Below, piece by piece: positions 51,605 to 59,739 of a stretch of 64,000 nt of DNA (its first letter is position 1; every line of letters begins with the position of its first letter). The translations under genes were made by a program, and so were the position numbers. The stretch is taken from assembly GCA_030645235.1 (NCBI GenBank), contig JAUSMV010000030.1, forward strand, positions 620,001 through 684,000. The letters run 5' to 3'. Origin of the DNA: Parvibaculum sp. (GTDB lineage: Bacteria > Pseudomonadota > Alphaproteobacteria > Parvibaculales > Parvibaculaceae). The notes under the pieces were generated by a model. The model was not told the DNA's origin. It searched no databases and saw only the letters and a list, made by a program, of their open reading frames with translations.

Positions 51605-52861
51605 ATGCCCGACATGACACTTCCCCTGACACCCATGCCCGATAAGGGAACTGACTGGGACACGCTCAAGGCCGATATGCAAGCACGCGGCGGCAAAGAC
51701 GCCAAGTGGCGTGACGGCAAAACGGCGATTTATGTGTTCAATGCTGGACCCGATGTTGAGCGCGTGCAGAAGGAAGCCTATGCGCTCTATATGTCGGAAA
51801 ACGGGCTCGGGCCTGCGGCCTTTCCGAGTCTGAAGCGGATGGAAGATGAAGTGGTCGGCATGGGATTGTCGCTGCTGCATGCGCCGGAAGGTGCTGCGGG
51901 CAATATCACATCAGGCGGGACGGATTCGATCACCATGGCGATGAAGACGGCGCGCGATTATGGCCGCACCGTCAAAGGTCTCACCGGCAAGCTCAATATC
52001 GTGGTGCCGCGCTCGGCGCATCCGGCTTTCGACAAGGCGGCGAAGGTGATGGAAATTGAAATCCGCCGCATTGCGCTGACGCCGGATTATATGGCGGATG
52101 TTGATGCGATGGCGGCGGCGGCTGACGATCACACGATTATGATTGTGGGGTCGGCCCCGACATTTCCATACGGGCTCATTGACCCGATTGAAAAGCTTGG
52201 CGCGCTGGCGCAAGCGCGCGGGCTGTGGCTCCATGTGGATGCCTGCGTCGGCGGATACATCGCGCCTTTCGTGCGGATGAACGGGGGCGACGTACCGCCA
52301 TTTGATTTTGAAGTCGCGGGCGTTTCGTCCATGTCGGCTGACTTACACAAATACGGCTATTGCGCGAAAGGGGCCTCGACGGTTTTGTTCCGCACGGAAG
52401 CCTTGCGCAAGCATATGATCTTCGATGTGCGCGACTGGCCGGGCGGGCGCATGGTGACGCCGACGCTCGCTGGCACGCGGCCCGGCGGGGCGATTTCAGC
52501 CGCCTGGGCGGTGATGAATTATCTCGGTATTGAAGGTTACCGCGCCAAACACAAACAGGTGACGGATGCGCGCGAGAAGATTGAAGCGGGCGTTGCGGCG
52601 CTTGGCTTTCGCGTGTTGGGCAAGCCACAACTCGGTCTCATCGCCTTCACGCATGACGACGTTGACCCGATGGCCGTCTGGGCGAAAATTTATGAGCGTG
52701 GCTGGTTCACGAGTGTGACGACCGAGCCGCCGGCGCTGCATCTGATGTTGTCGCCGTTTCATTTACAGGTGGCGGACACTTATCTCGCCGATCTGAAATG
52801 GGCGCTCAATGAAGTGCGCGCAGGCAAAGAGGGTGAGAAAAAAGAAGCGCGCTATAGCTGA
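51605..52861 (+). CDS. PLP-dependent lyase, sphingosine-1-phosphate lyase/group II decarboxylase-like
   Basis: 418 residues. NITSGGTDSITMAMKTARDYGR (about residues 101-122) and the later LHVDACVGGYIAPFVRMNGG (about residues 203-222, Asp contacting the PLP ring) precede the PLP Lys in SADLHKYGYCAKG (about residue 247). These are typical of the sphingosine-1-phosphate lyase/glutamate decarboxylase branch. Bacterial members split sphingoid-base phosphates or related long-chain amino alcohols. The length is close to bacterial S1P lyases. Neighbouring acyl-CoA genes fit lipid turnover. The substrate is not proven. Confidence 0.82.
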   Translation: MPDMTLPLTPMPDKGTDWDTLKADMQARGGKDAKWRDGKTAIYVFNAGPDVERVQKEAYALYMSENGLGPAAFPSLKRMEDEVVGMGLSLLHAPEGAAGNITSGGTDSITMAMKTARDYGRTVKGLTGKLNIVVPRSAHPAFDKAAKVMEIEIRRIALTPDYMADVDAMAAAADDHTIMIVGSAPTFPYGLIDPIEKLGALAQARGLWLHVDACVGGYIAPFVRMNGGDVPPFDFEVAGVSSMSADLHKYGYCAKGASTVLFRTEALRKHMIFDVRDWPGGRMVTPTLAGTRPGGAISAAWAVMNYLGIEGYRAKHKQVTDAREKIEAGVAALGFRVLGKPQLGLIAFTHDDVDPMAVWAKIYERGWFTSVTTEPPALHLMLSPFHLQVADTYLADLKWALNEVRAGKEGEKKEARYS

Positions 52862-52918
52862 TTCTTTTAAAACAAATCAGGATCAGGGTGCCTCATCAGG
52901 AAGACTATCACTCTCTTT

Positions 52919-52972
52919 ACCTCCCCCTTGTGGGGAGGTCAAAAAATCTTCTTCAGATTTTTTGGGTGGGGG
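52919..52972 (-). repeat. Bipartite palindromic repeat, copy B (inverted)
   Basis: Reads on minus as CCCCCACCC, inner hairpin AAAAAATCT / AGATTTTTT, then the outer ACCTCCCC...GGGGGAGGT hairpin. It faces copy C across 43 bp, so B and C form an inverted pair. Confidence 0.85.
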
Positions 52973-53015
52973 TTGCAGTATGACGACAGAGTTTGAATCT
53001 CAATCTAGCTTCGTT

Positions 53016-53070
53016 CCCCCCACCCAAAATATTCGAGGCGAATATTTTGACCTCCCCACAAGGGGGAGGT
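53016..53070 (+). repeat. Bipartite palindromic repeat, copy C
   Basis: Same outer sequences as copies A and B, but the inner stem is AAAATATTCG / CGAATATTTT with an AGG loop: both arms changed together, keeping pairing. Confidence 0.85.
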
Positions 53071-53113
53071 TAAGACGAAGAGAAGACATTGACCAAAATT
53101 CCCGCGAGACATG

Positions 53114-53149
53114 AAGAACCCGCTTCGTCACCGAAGCGGGTTCTTTTTA
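53114..53149. terminator. Bidirectional-type terminator between convergent genes
   Basis: AAGAACCCGCTTCG and CGAAGCGGGTTCTT pair with a 4-5-nt loop and a T-run follows on plus (A-run on minus). It lies between the plus-strand PLP enzyme gene and the minus-strand lipoprotein gene and could serve both. Confidence 0.9.
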
Positions 53150-53168
53150 TTCCAAGACCTTCAGCTGC

Positions 53169-53372
53169 TCAATTCTCAGGCGTCAGGGCGTCGTCGATCT
53201 TGCGGCCGGTTTCTTCAGCCGGTCCGGGCGGATCAATCGCATCTTTCATGGACTGACCGGCATCGTCGATTTTTTCGCCGAGTTCTTCCGCCGGACCTTT
53301 TTCCTCGCAAGCGGCGAGCATACCGAAAAGCGGGAGGGCAACAGCAAGGCCGATGATTGATTTGCGTAGCAT
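53169..53372 (-). CDS. Small lipoprotein with internal repeat
   Basis: 67 residues from ATG 53372 (MLRKSIIGLAVALPLFGMLAAC). The signal peptide ends in a lipobox LAAC (Cys at residue 22), so the mature protein is lipid-anchored, about 46 residues, and very acidic. It contains a repeat: PAEELGEKIDDAGQSM and PAEETGRKIDDALTPEN, divided by DPPGP. Many bacteria have such small entericidin-like or stress lipoproteins; I cannot name the family. It follows the DUF3309 gene after 46 bp on the same strand. Confidence 0.75.
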   Translation of the reverse strand: MLRKSIIGLAVALPLFGMLAACEEKGPAEELGEKIDDAGQSMKDAIDPPGPAEETGRKIDDALTPEN

Positions 53373-53418
53373 TAGACGTACCTCATGTTTCGTTTCGACA
53401 GATAGAACGGTGCGGGCG

Positions 53419-53571
53419 CTACAAGACGCCGAGCAGAACCAGCACCAGCAGAATGATGAGCACGGTGCCGAGACCACCGCTGGGGCCATAGCCCCAATTC
53501 GCGCTATAGGGCCAATGCGGCAAGGCACCGGCGACAAGCAGGACGAGAAGAATAATGAGTATTAGGCGCAT
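53419..53571 (-). CDS. DUF3309-family small membrane protein
   Basis: 50 residues, found by reading the minus strand: MRLILIILLVLLVAGALPHW, then PYSANWGYGPSGGLGTVLII and a second hydrophobic run to the stop. This is the DUF3309 pattern (LLGALP.WP.S..WGYGPSGGLG...LLvLLLLG), widespread in alphaproteobacteria, function unknown. Two hydrophobic segments flank the GYGPSGG loop. Probably an inner-membrane or envelope-stress protein, by its occurrence in genomes with similar tiny proteins. Confidence 0.85.
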   Translation of the reverse strand: MRLILIILLVLLVAGALPHWPYSANWGYGPSGGLGTVLIILLVLVLLGVL

Positions 53572-53788
53572 GATGGACCCCATTCAAATAGATTTGTGAT
53601 TACAAGCGCTTAGCTTGTCCGCATCGAGATTGAACAGTCGTTCCTTAGTCGTCGTTATCCAGATTATCAGATTACGATGTGTTCATAATGTGTTGGTGAA
53701 AGGGCCTTCTCGTGGAGAATGGCTTTCCTGATTGTTCCGCCCTGTTACAGTTATGCAAAAGCAAAAACCGGTCGGGGAGGACAGGCGA

Positions 53789-55336
53789 ATGACAGGCATT
53801 ATGCAGTCGGGGGCGAGAATCGCCGACATTGCGAAACTCAATGACAATGCGGCGCGCGCGGCGAGCGGCTTTGAAAGCCTCGGCATCGGCGCGGGCGATG
53901 TGGTTGCGATTTATCTGCGCAATGATTTTGCGTTTTTTGAAGTGTCGGTGGCGGCGGGACTGGTCGGTGCTTATTCGACACCTGCGAACTGGCACAATTC
54001 GCCCGACGAAGCGTCTTACATTTTTCAAAACTCCGGCGCGAAGGCGATTGTCATTCACGCCGATCTTTATCATCCGATCGCCAAGGCTCTGCCTGCCGGT
54101 GTGCCTGTGTTTGTCGTCGAGACGCCAGATGAGATTATGTCTGCTTACGGATTATCGAAAGAGACATGCGCGCTTCCTGCCGGTGTGCCGCTGTGGCGCG
54201 AATGGCTTGCCGGTTTTCCACCCAAGACCAAGGGACCGGACGAGCCGCCGGGCACAATGATCTATACGTCCGGCACAACGGGCCACCCCAAGGGCGTGCG
54301 CCGCGCAAGGCCGAACGCCGAACAGGCCGTGGCGTGGCAAAGCGTGATCGGGCATGTGATGGGCTTTGCGCCCTCCTACGGCGATCCGACCAAGATGGTG
54401 ACGGTTGTGACCGGCCCCATGTATCACTCCGCGCCCAATGCCTATGGGCTATTTGCCTTCCGCGTCGGGGCGAGCGCGATTTTGCAGCCGCGGTTTGATC
54501 CCGAAGAATTGCTGATGCTGATTGAGAAGCACAAGGTCACGCATCTTCATATGGTGCCGACCATGTTTGTGCGGCTCTTAAAGCTGCCGGACGAGGTGAA
54601 GAAGAAATATGATCTGTCATCGCTCAAATTTGTGGTTCATGCGGCGGCGCCCTGCCCTGTGCATGTGAAGCAGGCGATGATCGAATGGTGGGGGCCGGTG
54701 ATTTATGAATATTACGGCGGCACGGAAACGGGCGCTGTCGTCTTTTGCACGTCAGAAGAATATCTGAAGCACCCCGGCACCGTGGGCAAGGCCTTTGCGG
54801 CGGCGGATGTGCGCGTGCTCGACGAGGACGGCAAGGAGCTTGCCAAGGGGGCGACCGGCGAAGTCGTGTGCCGGATGCATTCGCTGCCGGATTTCACCTA
54901 TCACGGCGATGATGAAAAGCGCCGCCGCGCGGAGAAGGCCGGTCTCATCACACTCGGTGATGTCGGCTATCTCGATGATGACGGGTTTCTCTATCTGTGT
55001 GACCGCGCCAAGGACATGATTATTTCCGGTGGCGTCAATATCTATCCTGCCGAGATCGAAGCGGAGTTGCACAAGATGCCGGGCGTCAATGATTGCGCGG
55101 TGTTTGGCATTCCCGACGATGAATATGGCGAGCAGATTTGTGCCGTGGTGCAGCGCTCGCCCAATGCGACGATCTCGGAAGCGGAGGTGCGGGCTTTCCT
55201 GCGCGAGCGGATCGCGGGCTATAAAGTGCCCAAGCGCGTCGAGTTTCACACCGACCTGCCGCGCGAGGATTCCGGCAAGATCTTCAAGCGCAAGCTGCGC
55301 GCGCCGTTCTGGGAGAATGCCGGACGCTCGATCTGA
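53789..55336 (+). CDS. Acyl-CoA synthetase (AMP-dependent, ANL superfamily)
   Basis: 515 residues from ATG 53789 (MTGIMQSGARIADIAKLND), chosen for the GGGGAGG eight bases upstream; ATG 53753 would add 12 residues. The AMP-binding P-loop is MIYTSGTTGHPKGVRRARP (about residues 152-170), the YEYYGGTETG motif lies near residue 310, GDVGYLDDDGFLYLCDRAKDMIISGGVNIYP near residue 385-420, and the C-terminal PREDSGKIFKRKLR holds the catalytic Lys. It joins a carboxylic acid to CoA through an acyl-adenylate. Chain length is unknown. It is followed by a hairpin. Confidence 0.9.
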   Translation: MTGIMQSGARIADIAKLNDNAARAASGFESLGIGAGDVVAIYLRNDFAFFEVSVAAGLVGAYSTPANWHNSPDEASYIFQNSGAKAIVIHADLYHPIAKALPAGVPVFVVETPDEIMSAYGLSKETCALPAGVPLWREWLAGFPPKTKGPDEPPGTMIYTSGTTGHPKGVRRARPNAEQAVAWQSVIGHVMGFAPSYGDPTKMVTVVTGPMYHSAPNAYGLFAFRVGASAILQPRFDPEELLMLIEKHKVTHLHMVPTMFVRLLKLPDEVKKKYDLSSLKFVVHAAAPCPVHVKQAMIEWWGPVIYEYYGGTETGAVVFCTSEEYLKHPGTVGKAFAAADVRVLDEDGKELAKGATGEVVCRMHSLPDFTYHGDDEKRRRAEKAGLITLGDVGYLDDDGFLYLCDRAKDMIISGGVNIYPAEIEAELHKMPGVNDCAVFGIPDDEYGEQICAVVQRSPNATISEAEVRAFLRERIAGYKVPKRVEFHTDLPREDSGKIFKRKLRAPFWENAGRSI

Positions 55337-55371
55337 TCTGCGACAATCCGACCCGATATTGCATGTTTTTT

Positions 55372-55404
55372 GAAACGCCCGCCCCCTTGCGGGCGTTTCT
55401 CTTC
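55372..55404 (+). terminator. Hairpin after acyl-CoA synthetase gene
   Basis: GAAACGCCCGC and GCGGGCGTTTC pair around a CCCCTT loop, 35 bp after the stop. The T-run after it is short (TCTTC), so termination may be moderate. Confidence 0.7.
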
Positions 55405-55449
55405 AAACCATATACTAAGCAACATATATTAAGTGCAATTAGCATTACC

Positions 55450-55476
55450 AGTCTTGCTATCTAATGCAATTGCCGC
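55450..55476. promoter_or_regulatory. Inverted repeat upstream of marR, possible own operator
   Basis: GCATTA and TAATGC arms lie about 13 bp apart in an AT-rich stretch just upstream of the MarR gene. MarR-EmrAB-type operons are commonly autorepressed. The arms match imperfectly beyond 6-8 bp, so this is tentative. Confidence 0.35.
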
Positions 55477-55512
55477 GGAAACCCTGGCAAAACCCTCAAT
55501 CATGAGCCTCGC

Positions 55513-56013
55513 ATGAACCCTCCCGTCCGAAATCCCGGTCTCAATATCGGTTTCCTTGTCGGCGACACGTCCCGCATGTTGCGCCGTATCTTCAATGAAC
55601 GCCTGACGCATCTCGGCATGACGCAGGCGCAATGGCGGGCGCTGGCGCATCTGTCGCGCAATGAGGGCATCAACCAGGTGACGCTGTCGGATCTGCTCGA
55701 TGTGCAGCCGATCACGGTGGCGCGGCTGATCGACAAGCTTGTCGAGGCCGGTCTCGTCACACGCCGCCCTGACCCCAACGACCGGCGCGCGCAACGGCTC
55801 TTCCTCACCGACAATGCGCAAGGCGTGCTCGAACAAATCTGGGAAGTGGCTGACGAGACCTATGCGGTGGTGCTGAAAGGCATCAGCGACACGGAGCGCG
55901 ATACGCTGATCGATCTGCTGGCGCGGCTGCGCACCAATGTCGGCGCGCTTCATCCGTCTGAGGCCATCACCGTGACGAGCCCGCTCTATCCCTTCGACAA
56001 AAACGGCAAGTAA
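55513..56013 (+). CDS. MarR-family transcriptional regulator of the efflux operon
   Basis: 166 residues. The winged helix is clear: MTQAQWRALAHLSRNEGINQ, LSDLLDVQPITVARLIDKLVEAG (recognition helix, about residues 59-81) and RRPDPNDRRAQRLFLTDN (wing with DRRA). N- and C-terminal helices (about residues 10-35 and 100-145) form the dimer. It heads an operon with an EmrA-like and an EmrB-like gene (27-bp gap, then ATGA overlap) and most likely represses it, released by a lipophilic or phenolic ligand. Confidence 0.92.
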   Translation: MNPPVRNPGLNIGFLVGDTSRMLRRIFNERLTHLGMTQAQWRALAHLSRNEGINQVTLSDLLDVQPITVARLIDKLVEAGLVTRRPDPNDRRAQRLFLTDNAQGVLEQIWEVADETYAVVLKGISDTERDTLIDLLARLRTNVGALHPSEAITVTSPLYPFDKNGK

Positions 56014-56040
56014 CCGGTCCCCCTCATGTGAGTCACAGAT

Positions 56041-57129
56041 ATGTCTGAATTGTTCCAGAAAATCACATTGTTCCGGCAGATCTCCGGCACGGCACGCCGC
56101 ATCACAAGCGACCGCGCATCACTGCGACAATTTTTGATGATCGTTGTGCCCGGCATCGCGCTTCTCCTCATCGGCTATGTTTATGTGACCAGCGGGCGAT
56201 GGGTGAGCACGGACAATGCCTATGTCAAAGCTGACATGGTGTCTGTGAGCCCTGATGTGAGCGGGCGCATTGTGCAGGTCTTTATCAATCAGAATGACCC
56301 TGTGAAAGCGGGCGACAAATTGTTTGAGATCGATCCCGAACCCTACAAGCTCAAATTGCAGGAAGCCGACGCGGCGTTGCAGGCGGCCAGCAGCAATGTC
56401 AAATCCATGCAGGCCAAATATCAGATGACGATGGCGCAGCTCGGCCTTGCGAAATCGAACGTTGATTTTTATACGCGCGAGTTCAACCGGCAGTCCTCGC
56501 TCGCCAAAGCCAATGTCGCGAGCCAGTCGAAGCTCGACACGGCGCGGCATAATCTTGAAACCGCTGTGCAGCTCGGCGCGGTGCTGAAGCAAAGCATCGG
56601 TCAGTCCGTGGCGATGCTCGACGACAAGCCGGACGCGCCTGTCGAGGAGCATTCAAGCTATCTGCAGGCCAAAGCCACGCGCGACAATGCGGCGCTGAAC
56701 CTTGAGCGGACCACTGTGCGCGCGCCTTTTGACGGCGTGCTCGGACGCCAGCCGCAAGTGGGCGACAATGTCATCATCGGCACGCCGGTCGTCAGCATCG
56801 TGTCGCAGAAAAATATCTGGGTCGAAGGCAATTTCAAGGAAACGGACCTTGAGAATGTCCATGCCGGACAAGATGCCGAAGTCACCATCGACACTTATCC
56901 CGATCACCCATGGCACGGGCATGTGCTGAGCATTTCGCAGGCGACGGGCTCTGAATTCTCGGTGCTGCCGGCGCAAAACGCGACCGGCAACTGGGTGAAG
57001 GTGGTGCAGCGCGTGCCTGTGCGCATCGCCGTTGACCAGCAGGCGGGCGATCCTGTCATCCGCGCCGGTATGAGCGCAGAAGTCGAAGTCGACACCCATT
57101 CAGGCCACAAGGACGCCGGTGCGCTATGA
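56041..57129 (+). CDS. HlyD/EmrA-family periplasmic adaptor of efflux pump
   Basis: 362 residues. One N-terminal membrane span (FLMIVVPGIALLLIGYVYV, about residues 31-49), then the barrel-sandwich start VSTDNAYVKADMVSVSPDVSGRI (split: VSTDNAYVKADM; VSVSPDVSGRIVQV), an alpha-hairpin coiled coil (about residues 95-200), the return strand RTVRAPFDGVLGRQPQVGD, and a beta-barrel. This is the EmrA type that links an inner-membrane MFS pump to an outer-membrane channel, not seen here. Its stop overlaps the pump gene's ATG. Confidence 0.92.
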   Translation: MSELFQKITLFRQISGTARRITSDRASLRQFLMIVVPGIALLLIGYVYVTSGRWVSTDNAYVKADMVSVSPDVSGRIVQVFINQNDPVKAGDKLFEIDPEPYKLKLQEADAALQAASSNVKSMQAKYQMTMAQLGLAKSNVDFYTREFNRQSSLAKANVASQSKLDTARHNLETAVQLGAVLKQSIGQSVAMLDDKPDAPVEEHSSYLQAKATRDNAALNLERTTVRAPFDGVLGRQPQVGDNVIIGTPVVSIVSQKNIWVEGNFKETDLENVHAGQDAEVTIDTYPDHPWHGHVLSISQATGSEFSVLPAQNATGNWVKVVQRVPVRIAVDQQAGDPVIRAGMSAEVEVDTHSGHKDAGAL

Positions 57130-58658
57130 CGCCGAAGATGCAGAGGGCGCTCGTCACCGGCTCGATCATGCTGGCGACGGTGATGCAGACACTCGACTCG
57201 ACGATTGCCAATGTCGCGCTGCCGCATATGCAGGGCACGATGTCGGCGACGCAGGATCAGATCGCCTGGGTGCTGACCTCCTATATTATCGCTGCCGCTA
57301 TCGCGACGCCTGCCACGGGGTTTCTGTCGCAACGTTTCGGGCGCAAGAGGTTGCTCGCGATTTCCATTGTCGGCTTCACTGTGACGTCGATGCTGTGCGG
57401 GGCGGCGCAGACGCTGGAAGAGATCGTGATCTTCCGCTTGCTGCAGGGAGCCTGCGGCGCGGCCTTCGTGCCGCTCTCACAAGCGATCATGCTCGATACT
57501 TATACGATGGCGCAGCGCGGCGGCATGATGGCGCTGTGGGGCGTCGGCGTGATGGTCGGGCCGATTGTCGGGCCTGCGCTTGGCGGCTACCTCACGGACA
57601 GCTATAGCTGGCGCTGGGTTTTCTATATCAATGTGCCCTTCGGCATTCTCGCCTTTGCCGGTGTGATGGTGGCGCTGACGGAATCCAAGATCGACATATG
57701 GCGGCGCTTTGACTGGATGGGCTTTACCTTCCTCAGTCTTGCTGTCGGCTCGATGCAGCTGATGCTTGACCGTGGCAATTTGCAGGACTGGTTCTCGTCC
57801 GGCGAAATTATTTTTGAAGCACTTGTTGCGGGTTTTGCCTTCTATCTCTTCATCACGCATTCGCTGACGGCCAAAGCGCCTTTCGTCAATATGCAGCTTT
57901 TCACTGACCGCAATCTCGTTGTCGGCGTCAGCATGATGTTTGTCGTGGGCCTCGTGCTTTACGCCACGATGGCGCTGATGCCGCCTTATCTTGAAACGCT
58001 GATGGGTTATCCTGTGACCACCACGGGCCTTGTGCTGGCGCCGCGCGGCATCGGCACGATGATGGCGATGATGCTGGCGGGCCGGATTATCAACCGCGTG
58101 GACATGCGCCATATCATTGCCTTTGGTCTGGCGCTCTCATCCTTCTCGCTCTGGCAGATGTCACAGTTCAATCTCAACATTTCCGAACAGACGATCATCA
58201 TCACGGGCGTTATTCAGGGCTTCGGACTTGGATTTATCTTTGCGCCGCTGACAACGATCTGCTTTGCCACCCTGCCCGCGCATCTGCGCACGGACGGCAC
58301 CAGCATTTACAGCCTGTTGCGCAATGTCGGATCGAGCGTTGGTATTTCAACGGCGGTGGCGCTGGTTGCGACCTATACGCAGATCAACCATGCCAATATG
58401 GTTGAGCGGATGGACCCGACCAATCCGATCTTCCGGCCCGAAGCCATGCCTGCCGGTCTCGCGCTCAACACGCCGATGGGACTTGCCTTTCTCAATGGTG
58501 AAGTGACGCGGCAGGCCGCCGCCATTGCCTATCTCAATGATTTCCGCCTGATGATGTATATGACGGCGCTGATCATTCCGCTCGTCTATCTCATGCGCAA
58601 TCCGACCATGACACCGGAAGACGCCGAGGACGCCGCCAAGCACGCTGTGATGGACTGA
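57126..58658 (+). CDS. DHA2-family MFS multidrug efflux pump (EmrB-like)
   Basis: 510 residues, about 14 membrane spans. LATVMQTLDSTIANVALPHMQGT (about residues 17-39) is motif D1 of the DHA2 family, GFLSQRFGRKRLLAIS is motif A, and GVGVMVGPIVGPALGGYLTDSYSWRWVFYINVPFG (about residues 140-174, motif C) is typical of EmrB/QacA proton antiporters. With the upstream adaptor it forms an EmrAB-type tripartite pump driven by the proton gradient. Confidence 0.94.
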   Translation: MTPKMQRALVTGSIMLATVMQTLDSTIANVALPHMQGTMSATQDQIAWVLTSYIIAAAIATPATGFLSQRFGRKRLLAISIVGFTVTSMLCGAAQTLEEIVIFRLLQGACGAAFVPLSQAIMLDTYTMAQRGGMMALWGVGVMVGPIVGPALGGYLTDSYSWRWVFYINVPFGILAFAGVMVALTESKIDIWRRFDWMGFTFLSLAVGSMQLMLDRGNLQDWFSSGEIIFEALVAGFAFYLFITHSLTAKAPFVNMQLFTDRNLVVGVSMMFVVGLVLYATMALMPPYLETLMGYPVTTTGLVLAPRGIGTMMAMMLAGRIINRVDMRHIIAFGLALSSFSLWQMSQFNLNISEQTIIITGVIQGFGLGFIFAPLTTICFATLPAHLRTDGTSIYSLLRNVGSSVGISTAVALVATYTQINHANMVERMDPTNPIFRPEAMPAGLALNTPMGLAFLNGEVTRQAAAIAYLNDFRLMMYMTALIIPLVYLMRNPTMTPEDAEDAAKHAVMD

Positions 58659-58707
58659 GGCTCCAAGTTTTGACATTGTGTCCCCTTGAGTTACGCACAG
58701 GTGCGCC

Positions 58708-59592
58708 ATGGCTGTTCAGATCCCTTACGTCCGCGAGATCGAGTTCACTTACGGTGACGCAGATGACGTGTCGCCGCTGATCCGGCGCGTTGTGGCGGAG
58801 AACCCGTCGGCCTTCACGTTCAAGGGCACGGGCACCTATATTATCGGACATGGTGAAGTGGCGGTGATTGATCCCGGTCCGATGATCGATGCGCATGTCG
58901 AGGCGATCATGCGCGCGCTGGAAGGCGAAACGGTCAGCCATATTCTCATCACGCATACGCATAGCGACCACTCGCCTGCGGCGAAGCCCTTGAAAAAACT
59001 CACGGGTGCCAAGACCTATGGCTATGGCCCGCATGGCGGCGGCGTGGGCGAGGAAGACGGCGACATGGAATTTGTGCCGGATGTTGAAATCCGTCACGGC
59101 GACATTATCAAAGGCAAGGGCTGGACGGTCGAATGCGTGCATACGCCCGGCCACACGTCGAACCATATCTGCTTTGCGCTCATCGAAGAGAAGGCACTTT
59201 TTACCGGCGATCATGTGATGGGCTGGTCAACGAGTATCGTCAGCCCGCCTGACGGCAATATGCATGACTATATGAAGTCGCTGCGGCTGCTGCTGACACG
59301 CGATGATGAAGTCTATTGGCCGACACATGGTCCGGCGATCCGCGAGCCGAAGCCTTTTGTGCGCGCCTTCATTGCCCATCGCGAAGAACGCGAGGCGTCG
59401 ATTGTCGAGCAGATCAAAGCCGGTCGCACGCATATCAAAGATATGGTGCCGGTGATTTATGCCGCTGTTGATGCGCGGCTTTATCCGGCGGCGGCACGGT
59501 CAGTTTACGCGCATGTGCTGGGGATGATTGAGGACGGGCGGATTGCGGTCACAGGTGAGCCGCGGATGGATAGTGAGTTAAGGCTGGTTTGA
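58708..59592 (+). CDS. MBL-fold metallohydrolase (LACTB2/BLACT-WH type)
   Basis: 294 residues. The metal ligands are all present: THTHSDHSPAA (HxHxDH, about residues 88-98), HTPGHTSNHICF (about residues 151-162), TGDHVMGW (about residues 171-178) and WPTHGPAI with a later His (about residues 211-218). The C-terminal part (about residues 225-290) forms the winged helix found in LACTB2-like proteins. The family includes hydrolases of thioesters and RNA; the substrate is unknown. It follows the efflux pump after 49 bp. Confidence 0.88.
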   Translation: MAVQIPYVREIEFTYGDADDVSPLIRRVVAENPSAFTFKGTGTYIIGHGEVAVIDPGPMIDAHVEAIMRALEGETVSHILITHTHSDHSPAAKPLKKLTGAKTYGYGPHGGGVGEEDGDMEFVPDVEIRHGDIIKGKGWTVECVHTPGHTSNHICFALIEEKALFTGDHVMGWSTSIVSPPDGNMHDYMKSLRLLLTRDDEVYWPTHGPAIREPKPFVRAFIAHREEREASIVEQIKAGRTHIKDMVPVIYAAVDARLYPAAARSVYAHVLGMIEDGRIAVTGEPRMDSELRLV

Positions 59593-59640
59593 GTTTCGCC
59601 GCTCGCGATCAGAGTTAAGCAGCTTTTAGAATATTTCGAC

Positions 59641-59717
59641 TTCGCCCGACTTGATCGGGCGATCCATCTTTACTGCATCGTGTGACGCAAGATGGATGCC
59701 CCGGTCAAGCCGGGGCA
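59641..59717. repeat. Composite inverted repeat between convergent genes
   Basis: Two small hairpins, CGCCCGA-CTTGA-TCGGGCG-type and GCCCCGG-TCAAG-CCGGGGC-type, lie in opposite orientation and are joined by an outer stem ATCCATCTT / AAGATGGAT. The whole can fold as one long palindrome with two side arms. It lies where two genes meet tail to tail and may act as a bidirectional terminator. Confidence 0.75.
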
Positions 59718-59739
59718 AGGCGAGTTTTTGATTAGAAGA

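Noticed and set aside
57119-57607. 162-codon plus-strand frame overlapping the efflux pump gene
   Set aside because: It is a shifted frame inside a clear DHA2 transporter; Arg/Asp/Gly-rich noise.
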